NCBI RefSeq assembly: GCF_900182925.1
Contig: NZ_LT900024.1
Span: 2,914,001 to 2,978,000 of the forward strand
DNA from: Psychrobacter sp. LV10R520-6
GTDB lineage: Bacteria > Pseudomonadota > Gammaproteobacteria > Pseudomonadales > Moraxellaceae
Length of the DNA stretch: 64,000 nucleotides
Direction: 5' to 3'
Shown: positions 27,801 to 36,128 of the stretch, in pieces
How positions within the stretch are numbered: the first letter of the stretch is position 1
Layout: each line of letters opens with the position of its first letter
Position numbers and translations under genes: made by a program
The notes under the pieces: generated by a model
Databases searched by the model: none
What the model saw: only the letters and a program-made list of their open reading frames with translations
What the model was told of the DNA's origin: nothing

Positions 27801-28151
27801 GTGTCGCAGGTTCAGTCAACTACCGAACAAATATCCGGTCTTGGGAAAGAACAAAACACCGCCTTAAAAAACCTCACGATTATAGGCTACCTAGAAGGCA
27901 CCTCTTTCTTATTGTTGCTCTGCATCGCCATGCCACTAAAATACATGATGGGCATCCCAGAAGGTGTGAAATATATCGGTATGGCACACGGTATATTGTT
28001 CATCGCCTATATCTTGATGCTTATGGTCGTAGTCAACAAAATAAAAATGCCACTCTGGGCCATGCCAGCAGGCGTACTCGGATCGTTCTTACCGTTTGGC
28101 CCGTTTATATTCGACCATTTGTTGAAAAAGAGCTTAAAGAAAAACGTTTAG
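27801..28151 (+). CDS. DUF3817 membrane protein
   Basis: This small inner-membrane protein of 116 residues has three hydrophobic segments: YLEGTSFLLLLCIAMPLKY, HGILFIAYILMLMVVV and the AMPAGVLGSFLPFGPFIFD segment. The pattern E-G-x-S-x-L, the K-Y-x-x-G/M-G-x-P, and H-G-x-L-F are characteristic of DUF3817 (YdzA-like) proteins, whose function is unknown. The start is GTG at 27801, preceded by AAAGGA seven bases upstream. An alternative frame opens at 27776 but is not protein-like. It is convergent with the GST gene, whose stop is 20 bp away. Confidence 0.82.
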   Translation: MSQVQSTTEQISGLGKEQNTALKNLTIIGYLEGTSFLLLLCIAMPLKYMMGIPEGVKYIGMAHGILFIAYILMLMVVVNKIKMPLWAMPAGVLGSFLPFGPFIFDHLLKKSLKKNV

Positions 28152-28171
28152 AAAGCAGACTAAAACAAGCC

Positions 28172-28873
28172 CTACTGCGGATGATGCAAGCACACCCCAC
28201 CAAGCAGACCCAATGATGAAGGAAAAACCACCACGTCATCTCCCTCTTGCCATGGCTGAAATTTGGTCATAGCTTGCAAAAAGAATGGGTGCTCCAACCA
28301 GTTTTGTAGCCATAGCTGCAGCTTCGGGTAAGGTAAGCTGTAAAAAACATCGCGATCCACATGGGCGAATTGGCGGATAAAAGGCATGATGCCAATATCG
28401 GCAATGGTTGCTCTATCTCCCAGTAAGTAAGGGTTTTTAGTCAGCAAATCCTCTAAAACCTGTAAAAATTCTTCACCCCGTTGCCGGTACTCTGTCTGGG
28501 TCATCGCAAAATGACGGTCGGCGTATTTATAGCGATCCAACCAATGTTTAAATTCTTTGTCGTTTTGCTCGATCAAAGCATCGGCCTGATGCAAAACCTT
28601 CGCATCCAATAACCCCTGCGGATCTTTCTGCTCAAGCGCCCATACTATAATCTCTCGGCTCTCTTCAATTACAGCACCATCCACAGTAGCGTCAAAAATC
28701 TGTAAAACAGGCACGGTACCTTTTGGGCTAATCGCTAGCATCTGGGCTGGTTTGTTTTTCAAAATTATCTCTCGCAGCTCTACCTGTAACTCGGCAAACA
28801 AGAGGCCGAGGCGGGCGCGCATGGCATAAGGACAGCGACGAAAAGAGTACAGGCGATGAAGTGAGGAAGTCAT
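28172..28873 (-). CDS. Glutathione S-transferase family protein
   Basis: This 233-residue cytosolic GST has the N-terminal thioredoxin fold with RLYSFRRCPYAMRARLGL, where CPYA holds the redox-active position. The cis-Pro segment GTVPVLQI and the glutathione-binding IEESREI follow. The all-helical C-terminal domain contains GDRATIADIGIMPFIRQFAHVD split over residues ~150-175; this is the usual D-x-x-x-A-D-I-x-x-x-P motif. The cysteine rather than serine or tyrosine suggests a beta/omega-like or YfcF/GrxB-like activity. The substrate is unknown. No strong ribosome binding site precedes the ATG. Confidence 0.85.
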   Translation of the reverse strand: MTSSLHRLYSFRRCPYAMRARLGLLFAELQVELREIILKNKPAQMLAISPKGTVPVLQIFDATVDGAVIEESREIIVWALEQKDPQGLLDAKVLHQADALIEQNDKEFKHWLDRYKYADRHFAMTQTEYRQRGEEFLQVLEDLLTKNPYLLGDRATIADIGIMPFIRQFAHVDRDVFYSLPYPKLQLWLQNWLEHPFFLQAMTKFQPWQEGDDVVVFPSSLGLLGGVCLHHPQ

Positions 28874-29328
28874 AGGTGTTTTTCGCAGTTGAATCGGGAT
28901 CAGTCAGCTTAGAATCACTGATTCCAATGGTTATTTAATCTTATCCTTGATCTCTATTATGGAGCGCTTAAAAGCAATTTCGATCTCTTTCTGGGCTTAG
29001 TTGGCTTGAGATTCACGATTTTTAAAAATTCCAAACATGATTATCAATTGTCATGATAACCACTTAAGTTTGAAATGGAAGCTATTATTTTACTACTAAC
29101 CACGTCCGATTAAAAAACGTTATCCAAGTTAAACCAGTGAGGTACGTCAAAAGGTAATTATATTCTCTTAAATTGAGTTCGGTTCCCTAGTGAAGACTTG
29201 AATCTTCGGCTGTAGACTAATGATATCGAGGTTTTGAATTATTGTGATAACTGTAGTGTACTTCATGGTGTACTGTTTGAGCGGCTCAAGATTATTTAAG
29301 TAAGATGGTATCTATACTAAAATATTTA
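28874..29328. other. Intergenic stretch beside the IS-split gene
   Basis: Apart from the small decayed ORF at 28931-29038 I see no gene here. The sequence is AT-rich and looks like decayed accessory DNA. Confidence 0.4.
28931..29038 (-). pseudogene. Tiny decayed ORF with an internal stop
   Basis: On the minus strand the frame reads MFGIFKNRESQAN, stop, AQKEIEIAFKRSIIEIKDKIK, stop. Both halves are hydrophilic and protein-like and lie in the same frame, so this may be a small gene inactivated by a nonsense mutation. No family is recognised and the match could be chance. Confidence 0.25.
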
Positions 29329-29668
29329 TCACCTGAAGTTATAATTATAGACACGTACTACCCCAATAGTAGCATCAGGATTATCTATCACTTCTTCGCC
29401 CCCAGCGAAAAAGAAGATCCCATCCATGAATTGCCCTTTATCATCCGCTAAATAGTGCGTATCTTCTGTATCATCCAAAACTAACTCATGGTTTATATCC
29501 GCAATACGGCTGCCAATTTTTATACCACCATCGAAGATTTCGCCTTGATAACCTTCACCAACTTGAATGAAGATAAGCGTACCCTGTTCAGAAAAACCAA
29601 GCTCTAGCGTAGGATTTTTAAAAAATATTGCGTATCCATTACCGTACGATGAATCCCATTTATATAGT

Positions 29669-30757
29669 TAGGACTTACGCAACCATCAACCCAGGCGAGC
29701 GCAACTGCTCGCAGAGGTAGTTATCAAGTAAGCCATGTTTTAACTGATATACCGTTTTCTTTGTTTGCTTAGCAATACGGGTCAAGCATATCCAAACCAA
29801 TATAGAACAACAAATATGATTGCGTTGAATACGTGCTTTGCGACACTGATTAGACTCTATGCCTGTTAACTGTTTAATCTCTCTATGAAACTGCTCAATC
29901 TTCCAGCGTATGGCGCACACCTGTTGTACATCATCACGATTCGTTTGAGTGGTATCGTTGGTCACGACCCAATCCGTGCGGTGAGTACTCACCACGACCC
30001 GAAACAATTGCACTTTATAATCTTTAGGGAACTTATTTATCTTAATCAACTTGCCGTTATCTTGTTCTGCCTCTGTCCATTCTAAAGTACTTACTGCGCT
30101 ATAAGCTCGTTGTCCTTTGGAGTCATCAACCAAACGGTTGCTCTTAAGCGGACAGTAAAATATTTTATCCAAACCATCAATGGTGAGCATGATGTCTTTG
30201 GTGGCATACCAGCTGTCCATAAGCACGGTTTTAAATAAAAGCTGCTTGTACTCAATACTGTGCTGTAGCATGTCCTTTAAATGGTCAAGCTTACTTTTAC
30301 CATCAATCGCTTTGTCATAAATACGGTAATCAATAACCCAATACTGCTGGGTGTGCGGATTAACGTAGATGCAATTTACAAGACCAATGCCTTTAATTAG
30401 GCGTTTGGCATTACCACTGTACTGGCGGTTGACCAGTTCTATCTTGTGACTGTGGTCTTTGTCTAATACGGTGTCATCAAAGATCAGGTAACCATCAGCA
30501 TGGGCGACAAGGTCTTGTTTGACTTGCTCCCAGACTAGTCGGGGTTTGAGCTTATCGCCTTTCAAGTAGCGATTGATACGGTCATGACTGATATTTTCAG
30601 GATGATGATCAGCATAATTAGTAATGGTGTAGTTTATTTGACTCACCATGAGATATTGGCAATAATCTAGTCGGGTTACTTTGGGCTTTTTCATGACTTT
30701 ATGCTACTACGTTATTCTTGAGGTTAGCAATACCTATCGGGTTTTGCGTAAGTCCTA
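29669..30757 (-). mobile_element. Complete DDE insertion sequence (IS4/IS701-like) with 5-bp target duplication
   Basis: The element is bounded by 14-bp inverted repeats TAGGACTTACGCAA (left, 29669-29682, and right, reverse complement ending at 30757). It is flanked by the direct repeat ATAGT at 29664-29668 and 30758-30762. Length is 1,089 bp with one transposase gene. The intact ends and exact target duplication point to a recent insertion. Confidence 0.92.
29675..30694 (-). CDS. IS4/IS701-like DDE transposase
   Basis: This transposase of 339 residues fills the element. The DDE acidic residues are visible: LIFDDTVLDKDH near residues 70-80, VLMDSWYATKD near 155-165, and the glutamate in WKIEQFHREIKQLTG near residue 290. 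The last corresponds to the Y-R-E-K-type region of IS4 relatives. The N-terminal helical segment ISHDRINRYLKGDK is typical of the IS701/ISSoc-like group. The stop codon lies inside the terminal inverted repeat. The frame is complete, so the element may still be active. Exact family placement needs a comparison. Confidence 0.9.
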   Translation of the reverse strand: MKKPKVTRLDYCQYLMVSQINYTITNYADHHPENISHDRINRYLKGDKLKPRLVWEQVKQDLVAHADGYLIFDDTVLDKDHSHKIELVNRQYSGNAKRLIKGIGLVNCIYVNPHTQQYWVIDYRIYDKAIDGKSKLDHLKDMLQHSIEYKQLLFKTVLMDSWYATKDIMLTIDGLDKIFYCPLKSNRLVDDSKGQRAYSAVSTLEWTEAEQDNGKLIKINKFPKDYKVQLFRVVVSTHRTDWVVTNDTTQTNRDDVQQVCAIRWKIEQFHREIKQLTGIESNQCRKARIQRNHICCSILVWICLTRIAKQTKKTVYQLKHGLLDNYLCEQLRSPGLMVA

Positions 30758-30926
30758 ATAGTAAGACTCCTTCATTATTGTTTACTAAATCAACGTTCCA
30801 TGGGACGTCATTACCATCTATAGTCTGATCGACATAAGGCAAAAAGCTGTCCAATTTTTCACCTAATGTGAACCCTGCTAAGGATTTACCAATCTCTGCT
30901 TTAGCATGTATATCCAAATGAGCCAT

Positions 30927-31237
30927 TTATTTAATTAACCTTATATTGACTAATAAGCTTTGCAAGCCTGAAAATAGTATGAAATCGTGATCGATGCGCT
31001 ATACAGGCACCGAACTGCTAGTGTTAGATACAACTTTAATGACTACGAAGTCGATAGCATGAACCATTATCATTAAGCTGTCTGACTAACATGTCCGAAG
31101 TTGGTTTCTACGATATTGTCAGCATAGATCAACGAGCCTTATGCAGTTGTCTCTGAGTCTTCAGAAATAGTAGATATTTCTGAAGTATTGCAGACCCTTA
31201 TTCATAATCAATAGTCGCTTTTTAGTATGGCTGTTGT
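30927..31237. other. Intergenic, decayed
   Basis: No gene is evident. The stretch may contain unrecognisable remains of the truncated dioxygenase. It includes an 11-bp-arm inverted repeat (CTTCAGAAATA/TATTTCTGAAG, 31159-31185) without a T-run. Confidence 0.45.
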
Positions 31238-31393
31238 TCACAGTGATCCTAGCAAACGACTTGAAATATTGGTTAAAAATTTAGCCATTTGCTCCCAAGT
31301 GCCTGCTGGCTGCCAATTCATAAAGAAGCAAGGCCCAGCACCGTGAGGTATATAAAATACTGGCTGCTTTACGGTGGTTAATTGATGATTCAT
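31238..31393 (-). pseudogene. Truncated DODA-type (LigB-family) extradiol dioxygenase
   Basis: Only 51 codons remain. The segment VFYIPHGAGPCFFMNWQPAG then TWEQMAKFL is the N-terminus of the 4,5-DOPA dioxygenase/YgiD family, where the His of the PHG motif is an active-site metal ligand. Intact members have about 260 residues, so roughly 80 percent has been lost. No continuation is visible in the other frames downstream. It lies 22 bp after the YqjG-like gene on the same strand, suggesting it was once the last gene of the DoxX-YqjG-dioxygenase unit. Confidence 0.72.
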
Positions 31394-31414
31394 GAGCTTC
31401 ACCCTTTTATTTTA

Positions 31415-32362
31415 TTAAATAGTGTTAGGACCAACAGGCACAATTCCGTTAGGATTCAACGCTTTTATAGAGTAATAGCCTGCTTTGATATGTTTTATAT
31501 TTACCGTCTCATCAATACCATCAAGCGCTAAGATTCGTAGCATATAAGCATGTAGAAAACTCATATCTTTGATCAAGTTACGGTTGCATTTGAATAGCCC
31601 ATGATATGCGGCATCAAAGCGCACTAAAGTCACAAACAGGCGAATATCTGTTTCCGTCAGCTGTTCGCCAAACAGATAATGACGACCATCGCTCAGACGC
31701 GCCTCAAGCATATCTAGCGTGTCAAATACTTGCTGGTAGGCTTCTTCGTAAGCGACCTGTGTCGTCACAAATCCTGCTTTATACACCCCATTGTTTAAAT
31801 TGTCGTATATGACCGAATTCAAAGCATCGATATCATCAGCCAGCTGTTTTGGGAATAAATTAACCTCATTTGGCACCAGCTCTGCAAAAGCCGTATTGAG
31901 CATACGCAAGATATCAGCGGACTCATTATTAACGATAGTATTGGTTTTTTTATCCCAAAGTACAGGTACAGTTGCTCGTCCAGTAAAGTCAGGATTTGCC
32001 TTGGTGTATAGTTGATGAGCAAATTTAGCACCATTAATAGGATCGCTGTCAGCATCTTCAAAGCCACCAAACTGCCAGCCTTGATTGCCAAGCTGCGGAT
32101 TGACCACTGTGATATCAATCATATCTTGCAGACCTTTTAGTTCGCGTGCCATCAAAGTACGTGAAGCCCAAGGGCAAATCAGCGCCACATATAAATGATA
32201 GCGACCTTTTTCGGCTTTAAAACCACCAACGCCCGTCGGCCCTGCTTGTCCATCAGCAGTAATCCAATTTCGAAAGGACGAGGTCTGACGAATAAAACGT
32301 CCTTGCTCATCTTCTGCTTGTACCGGTTGCCAGTTTTCAGTCCAGTTGCCATTGATTAACAT
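31415..32362 (-). CDS. yqjG: Glutathionyl-hydroquinone reductase (Xi-class GST, YqjG/PcpF family)
   Basis: This 315-residue enzyme reduces glutathionyl-hydroquinones to hydroquinones through a catalytic cysteine. The Xi-class N-terminus is seen in GRYHLYVALICPWASRTLMA, where CPWA holds the nucleophile near residue 70. VPVLWDKKTNTIVNNESADI is the glutathione-binding segment. The C-terminal domain has TETDIRLFVTLVRFDAAYHG and the family ending IVPVGP. It follows the DoxX gene on the same strand, and a divergent LysR regulator lies beyond, so the group is probably co-regulated by quinone or aromatic compounds. Confidence 0.92.
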   Translation of the reverse strand: MLINGNWTENWQPVQAEDEQGRFIRQTSSFRNWITADGQAGPTGVGGFKAEKGRYHLYVALICPWASRTLMARELKGLQDMIDITVVNPQLGNQGWQFGGFEDADSDPINGAKFAHQLYTKANPDFTGRATVPVLWDKKTNTIVNNESADILRMLNTAFAELVPNEVNLFPKQLADDIDALNSVIYDNLNNGVYKAGFVTTQVAYEEAYQQVFDTLDMLEARLSDGRHYLFGEQLTETDIRLFVTLVRFDAAYHGLFKCNRNLIKDMSFLHAYMLRILALDGIDETVNIKHIKAGYYSIKALNPNGIVPVGPNTI

Positions 32363-32447
32363 TGTCGCTTACTCCTATTAGTTACCTATTGATTTATTAC
32401 ATAGTTTATTAGATAGTCATTAAATTCTAATTTATAGTTAATAATTA

Positions 32448-32900
32448 TTAGGCACGCCCTAGTTTTTCTGACAATGCCTTATCCATACTAAGATAACCAC
32501 CGCCTTGTACTGCCAAAGCGAGCAAGGCGACCATCAAGATCAAGGCATACTCATAGCCACCATCAGCGGCAAATAATCCATTGCCAATATGAACAGAGAA
32601 GATAGCAACTAACATGGTGAATGCGGCTACCAGTGCAGCGGGTCGAGTGAGCAATCCTAGTACTAATGAAAGACCACCAAAGAATTCAGCCCCTCCTGCC
32701 AATATTGCCATTAATAAACCAGGTTCCATACCCATGCTACTCATCCATTGAGCAGTGCCTGCCAAGCCGTTACCACCGAACCAGCCAAATAACTTCTGAC
32801 CACCATGAGCCGCCAAAATTAGACCAACGGGTACACGTAGAATCAGTGCAGCAGCGCCAGCTTTAGAGTGTAAAATTTTATTTATCATTAGGGTCTTCAT
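32448..32900 (-). CDS. DoxX family membrane protein
   Basis: This 150-residue protein has four predicted transmembrane helices. The DoxX-family pattern is RVPVGLILAAHGGQKLFGWF, then GGAEFFGGLSLVLGLLTRPA and the FTMLVAIFSVH segment. DoxX proteins are often linked to thiol/redox balance and oxidative stress; the precise activity is unknown. The ATG at 32900 has GGAG eight bases upstream. It is divergent from the LysR gene across a 158-bp gap that should hold a LysR-type operator, and is followed by yqjG. Confidence 0.88.
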   Translation of the reverse strand: MKTLMINKILHSKAGAAALILRVPVGLILAAHGGQKLFGWFGGNGLAGTAQWMSSMGMEPGLLMAILAGGAEFFGGLSLVLGLLTRPAALVAAFTMLVAIFSVHIGNGLFAADGGYEYALILMVALLALAVQGGGYLSMDKALSEKLGRA

Positions 32901-33058
32901 TTACGATTACTCCATTATTTATTTTGAAAGTTGTTTAATCTCTTGGAATAATCCTACTTTACTATCAATACAATATGAGAGTAAGATAGATAATATTGAA
33001 TTATTAACAACGTATCGTTGATAATAGCTTTGATGGTTAAATAAAAACAGGACAAAAT

Positions 33059-33994
33059 ATGGATAGAATCGATGCGATGCGTGCCTTTGTGGCAGTGGTG
33101 ACCGAAGGCAGCTTTAGTAATGCGGCAAATACTTTGCAGCTGTCACCGCAACTGGTGAGCAAGTATGTCTCTAAGTTGGAGGAGCAGCTAAATATACGTC
33201 TGCTTAATCGCACCACTCGTAAGGTAAGCCTTACCGAAGCAGGTAATCATTACTTTGGTCATGCGCAGCAAATTCTATTGAGTATTGATGATATGGAGTC
33301 GCAACTAAGCGGCTTGCAACAGAACCCCAAAGGCGTGTTGCGCATAAGTGCGCCAGTATCTTTTGCCCTAAGGCATATGGCACAGTTAATCACTGATTTC
33401 CAAATGCGCTATCCATTGGTCACAGTCGATCTACAACTCAATGATCGTAAAGTCGATATTGTCGAGGAAGGGTTTGATGTCGCCTTGCGTATCGGGCAGC
33501 TCAAAGATTCATCACTTATTGCGAAGCAAGTCGCGCCCATTCGCGTAGTTCTGTGCGCGTCGCCTGAGTATATAAAGAATCATGGCATACTCGATAAGCC
33601 TGAAGACTTAGAACATCATCGCTATTTGCACTACAGCTATATGAACATGGACGCTAAGGAAGACATCTACCAATTACTAAAGGCGAAGGTTCTCAAGCAA
33701 GGTAGCGAGTTTCGTAGTAATAATGGTGACGTATTAGTGGCTGCAGCTATCGCAGGCGCAGGTTTGGTATTACAGCCGACTTTTATTATCAGTGAAGCCC
33801 TTAGTAGTGGCAAACTAGTAGTAGTGTTGCCCGAGCTTGAACCTAAACCTTTAGGCTTATATGCAGTCTACGCCCATAGAAAGCTACTACCGCATAAAGT
33901 ACGATGTTTTATAGATTTCATGGAAGGCTATTATGGGTCGCTGCCCTATTGGGATGAGTGTATAGCCAAAAGCCAACCGTTCAGCACTAAGTAG
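33059..33994 (+). CDS. LysR-family transcriptional regulator
   Basis: This 311-residue regulator has an N-terminal winged helix-turn-helix (MDRIDAMRAFVAVVTEGSFS with NTLQLSPQLVSKYVSKLE, then LLNRTTRKVSLTEAG). A two-lobe effector domain typical of the AaeR/DmlR-like subgroup follows (LRISAPVSFALRHM, DVALRIGQLKDSSL, GLVLQPTFII). The ATG has AGGA six bases upstream. Its divergent neighbours are the DoxX and YqjG genes, which are its likely targets. The ligand is unknown; a quinone or aromatic compound would fit YqjG. Confidence 0.9.
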   Translation: MDRIDAMRAFVAVVTEGSFSNAANTLQLSPQLVSKYVSKLEEQLNIRLLNRTTRKVSLTEAGNHYFGHAQQILLSIDDMESQLSGLQQNPKGVLRISAPVSFALRHMAQLITDFQMRYPLVTVDLQLNDRKVDIVEEGFDVALRIGQLKDSSLIAKQVAPIRVVLCASPEYIKNHGILDKPEDLEHHRYLHYSYMNMDAKEDIYQLLKAKVLKQGSEFRSNNGDVLVAAAIAGAGLVLQPTFIISEALSSGKLVVVLPELEPKPLGLYAVYAHRKLLPHKVRCFIDFMEGYYGSLPYWDECIAKSQPFSTK

Positions 33995-34467
33995 CTGGCT
34001 TCTGCTAAGATGAATACAGTTTGCTCTTTTATTGCCAACATTTTATGCACAATGTTAAACATGCCCTAGTCTTTTAAATTATTTAAAGCTCTAATTAACT
34101 GGTTACACTAGGGTATACCTCAATGGAACTATCTATTTGCATTACTTAAACCTATTAATAGACCACTTAAAATAGACCACGTTAATGGAACTACTTATAA
34201 CAGACTATCGAGCTTTGCGTATGTGCGTACTGTGCTAGACACTTAATGATAGTTTACTGCCTCGCGCTAGTTATCTACTGATTCCCTAACGTGTGAGTGT
34301 TGCCGTTCTGTGCAATCAGTTCTTCTTGTTTAAATTTTTTGAACATTAAGAATTGGCTGTAACAGTCTTCGAACGCAGCTTAAACACTGTCATCACGCCC
34401 TATTTTAGTTTTTATGCTAAATTATTAGATACTCAATAGTATAGAAAATAAGAATAAGGTCTAACTG
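33995..34467. other. Intergenic, no gene seen
   Basis: AT-rich region between the LysR gene and the glycosylase gene. It contains short direct repeats around ATAGACCAC (34160-34190). No RNA gene, terminator or coding frame is convincing. Confidence 0.4.
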
Positions 34468-35115
34468 ATGTCATCTTCAAAAACGTCTACTCTTCAGCCT
34501 ATTATATTAGAACCGTCATGGTTTGCCCGTCCAACTTGCGTGGTCGCTGCCGATTTGGTTGGCAAAGTCTTGTGTCGCCAACTGACGGATAGTGATGGCA
34601 CGCAAAAAGTGCTGCGAATGCGTATCTCTGAAACTGAAGCTTATATCGGCGAAGATGATGGATCAGTTCAGGCGCATGTGGCAAAAGGAAAAGAAAAATC
34701 TGAAATCATGTATCTCGAAGGTGGAAGCTTTTATGTCTATTTGACTTATGGCATTCATCCTATGCTCAATTTGGTCAGTGGACCGATAGAATCGCCAGAA
34801 TCGGTTCTTATACGTGCGGGTTTTTTGACGGCTGATAGTGATCGACTGATAGAGGAGCAACAGCCCAGCGCAGATAAGCAGCTGACTCATCCCAAACAGC
34901 TTGCTGGCCCCGGAAAGCTGACCAAGCGTTTGCAAATCGACCGCGATTTATATGGCAAGCCTATCAATCCAGAATCTAAGGTTTGGGTTGAAGATGACGG
35001 TTGCCTGCCACCAGTATCGCTACGCCCGCGTATCGGTATTGATTATGCTGGCGACGCTAAAAACTGGTTACTGCGTTATATATGGACCGATCATCCCTCC
35101 TTATCGAAGAAGTAG
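34468..35115 (+). CDS. 3-methyladenine DNA glycosylase (AAG/MPG family)
   Basis: This 215-residue monofunctional glycosylase excises alkylated and deaminated purines in base excision repair. The Pur_DNA_glyco fold (PF02245) shows ARPTCVVAADLVGKVLCR, then RISETEAYIGEDD, in which the glutamate of ETEAY activates water. GGSFYVYLTYGIHPMLNLVS holds the intercalating tyrosine region, and SVLIRAG and LAGPGKLTKRLQID complete the family pattern. No strong ribosome binding site is present (ATAAGG about 11 bases upstream). The gene stands alone. Confidence 0.9.
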   Translation: MSSSKTSTLQPIILEPSWFARPTCVVAADLVGKVLCRQLTDSDGTQKVLRMRISETEAYIGEDDGSVQAHVAKGKEKSEIMYLEGGSFYVYLTYGIHPMLNLVSGPIESPESVLIRAGFLTADSDRLIEEQQPSADKQLTHPKQLAGPGKLTKRLQIDRDLYGKPINPESKVWVEDDGCLPPVSLRPRIGIDYAGDAKNWLLRYIWTDHPSLSKK

Positions 35116-35197
35116 AGTATGGCTATTCATTCAACATCGATTACTCAAAAGTATTTTTTAAGTATTTCTTCTCAAAGCCTCCTCTAAAAGTCTTTTC

Positions 35198-35245
35198 AAA
35201 GTTGCGTTCTCAAAAAAAGTTGCGTTCTCAAAAAAATTTGCGTTG
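35198..35245. repeat. 18-bp tandem repeat, about 2.6 copies
   Basis: AAAGTTGCGTTCTCAAAA recurs with an exact period of 18 bp; the third copy is partial and diverged (AAATTTGCGTTGT). It lies between the glycosylase and the NIF3-like gene. Confidence 0.85.
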
Positions 35246-35271
35246 TTAAAATTAGATCATAAGGTGATGAT

Positions 35272-35583
35272 ATGTATAAGCTAACTGTTTTTATTCCTGA
35301 GCAAGCTCTTAACGAGGTAAAGTCCGCGCTGTTTGCAGCGGGCGCAGGGACAATTGGCAATTATGAACAGTGCTGCTGGCAGGTACAAGGAATGGGGCAG
35401 TTTATGCCGCTGGCAGGTAGCTCACCGCATATCGGCACACATGACAGTATTGAAACAGTCAGTGAGTGGCGCGTAGAAATGGTGGTTAATGAGGTAGCAA
35501 TTCATAGTGTCATTACTGCGTTAAAGCGTGCTCATCCTTATGAAACGCCTGCTTATGATGTGATTAAGGTATTAAATTTTTAA
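35272..35583 (+). CDS. NIF3/YqfO-like small protein
   Basis: This 103-residue protein resembles the stand-alone form of the domain inserted in YqfO/NIF3 proteins (CutA-like ferredoxin fold). Features are YKLTVFIPEQALNEVKSALF, the AGTIGNYEQCCWQVQGMGQF segment and the closing RAHPYETPAYDV. The H-P-Y-E-x-P-A-Y motif is the hallmark. Its role is unknown; metal or ligand binding is suspected in relatives. AAGGTGA five bases before the ATG fixes the start. Confidence 0.87.
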   Translation: MYKLTVFIPEQALNEVKSALFAAGAGTIGNYEQCCWQVQGMGQFMPLAGSSPHIGTHDSIETVSEWRVEMVVNEVAIHSVITALKRAHPYETPAYDVIKVLNF

Positions 35584-35667
35584 TGCATTAGCTTATACAA
35601 GCTTCTTGTAATAGCGTATTGCTTAGTATCGTTATGTTTTTAATGTTCCAGAATAAAAGTATAGGAT

Positions 35668-35706
35668 AAAAAAAGTCAAATAAATCAAGGACTGATTTAT
35701 TTGACT
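35668..35706 (-). terminator. Minus-strand rho-independent terminator
   Basis: A perfect 14-bp stem (AGTCAAATAAATCA paired with TGATTTATTTGACT) is followed, on the minus strand, by a run of seven T. It lies just downstream of the decayed PepSY-like gene and shows that a minus-strand unit once ended, or still ends, here. Confidence 0.85.
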
Positions 35707-35773
35707 ATAGGCGTCAACTCACAAATGACGCCAAAATCTTAGCTTAACATAGCAAAATCAGTCTCAGTCAAAA

Positions 35774-36005
35774 TCAGTCTTTTTTAATCTTAATGACATT
35801 TAAGCTCGGATAGCTGTGTAATATTTTATAATCGTGAGAGCCACGTCTGGCTTCAATTTCAAGGACGCCACGATTATTTTTTAAAGAATTAGGTCTTTGA
35901 AACGGTAGCCCATAGACCTAATTTTATTGATAGCTCGCTGCTTAGTGGCAGGATAACGCGAGTCTCTTTTGATGGTGTCTCCAATATAGTGGATTCAAAA
36001 TAAAA
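35774..36005 (-). pseudogene. Frameshifted paralogue of the adjacent PepSY-like lipoprotein
   Basis: On the minus strand one frame reads RYPATKQRAINKIRSMGYRF then KDLIL and stops. After a one-base shift in the A6 run (about 35879-35884) the next frame continues NNRGVLEIEARRGSHDYKIL with HSYPSLNVIKIKKD and a stop at 35774-35776. This aligns with RSKGYRVMDIRS...DRAITAYAKKNHQAYEFKYTYPSL in the neighbouring lipoprotein. The signal peptide and start are missing. The terminator just downstream remains intact. Confidence 0.65.
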
Positions 36006-36022
36006 GAGTCACTTATATCAGC

Positions 36023-36099
36023 GTGCTACTGGTATAAATTTTTCTTGCGTGCTGTTCGCAAGCGGGACAGAGGCTGCAAAAAATTCAGCCCAGTAGCAC
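36023..36099. repeat. 77-bp palindromic element (REP/MITE-like)
   Basis: GTGCTACTGG (36023-36032) pairs with CCAGTAGCAC (36090-36099). Pairing extends inward through AATTTTT and AAAAAATT. The interior contains a second hairpin, CTTGCG/CGCAAG, and GGGACAGAGGCTGC. The nested palindrome lies between the PepSY lipoprotein and its decayed paralogue and is not coding. It resembles a dispersed repeat, but no second copy is seen in this window. Confidence 0.6.
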
Positions 36100-36128
36100 T
36101 GTACCGTTTCCGAATTGGATTAACTATA

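Larger units (their letters stand above)
29329..30926 (-). pseudogene. Unknown gene split by an insertion sequence
   Basis: The 5' part (30763-30926) encodes MAHLDIHAKAEIGKSLAGFT and ends ...DLVNNNEGVLL. The 3' part (29329-29663) begins YKWDSSYGNGYAIFF and ends ...VVRVYNYNF. Removing the 1,089-bp IS and one 5-bp duplication joins these in frame into a protein of about 167 residues. It is acidic, with strand-rich segments such as GTLIFIQVGEGYQGEI and GGIKIGSRI. I do not recognise the family; small acidic proteins of this look are often immunity or antitoxin-type proteins, but that is only a guess. The start ATG (30924-30926) has AAGG about 11-14 bases upstream. The insertion must have destroyed the function. 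Confidence 0.75.
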
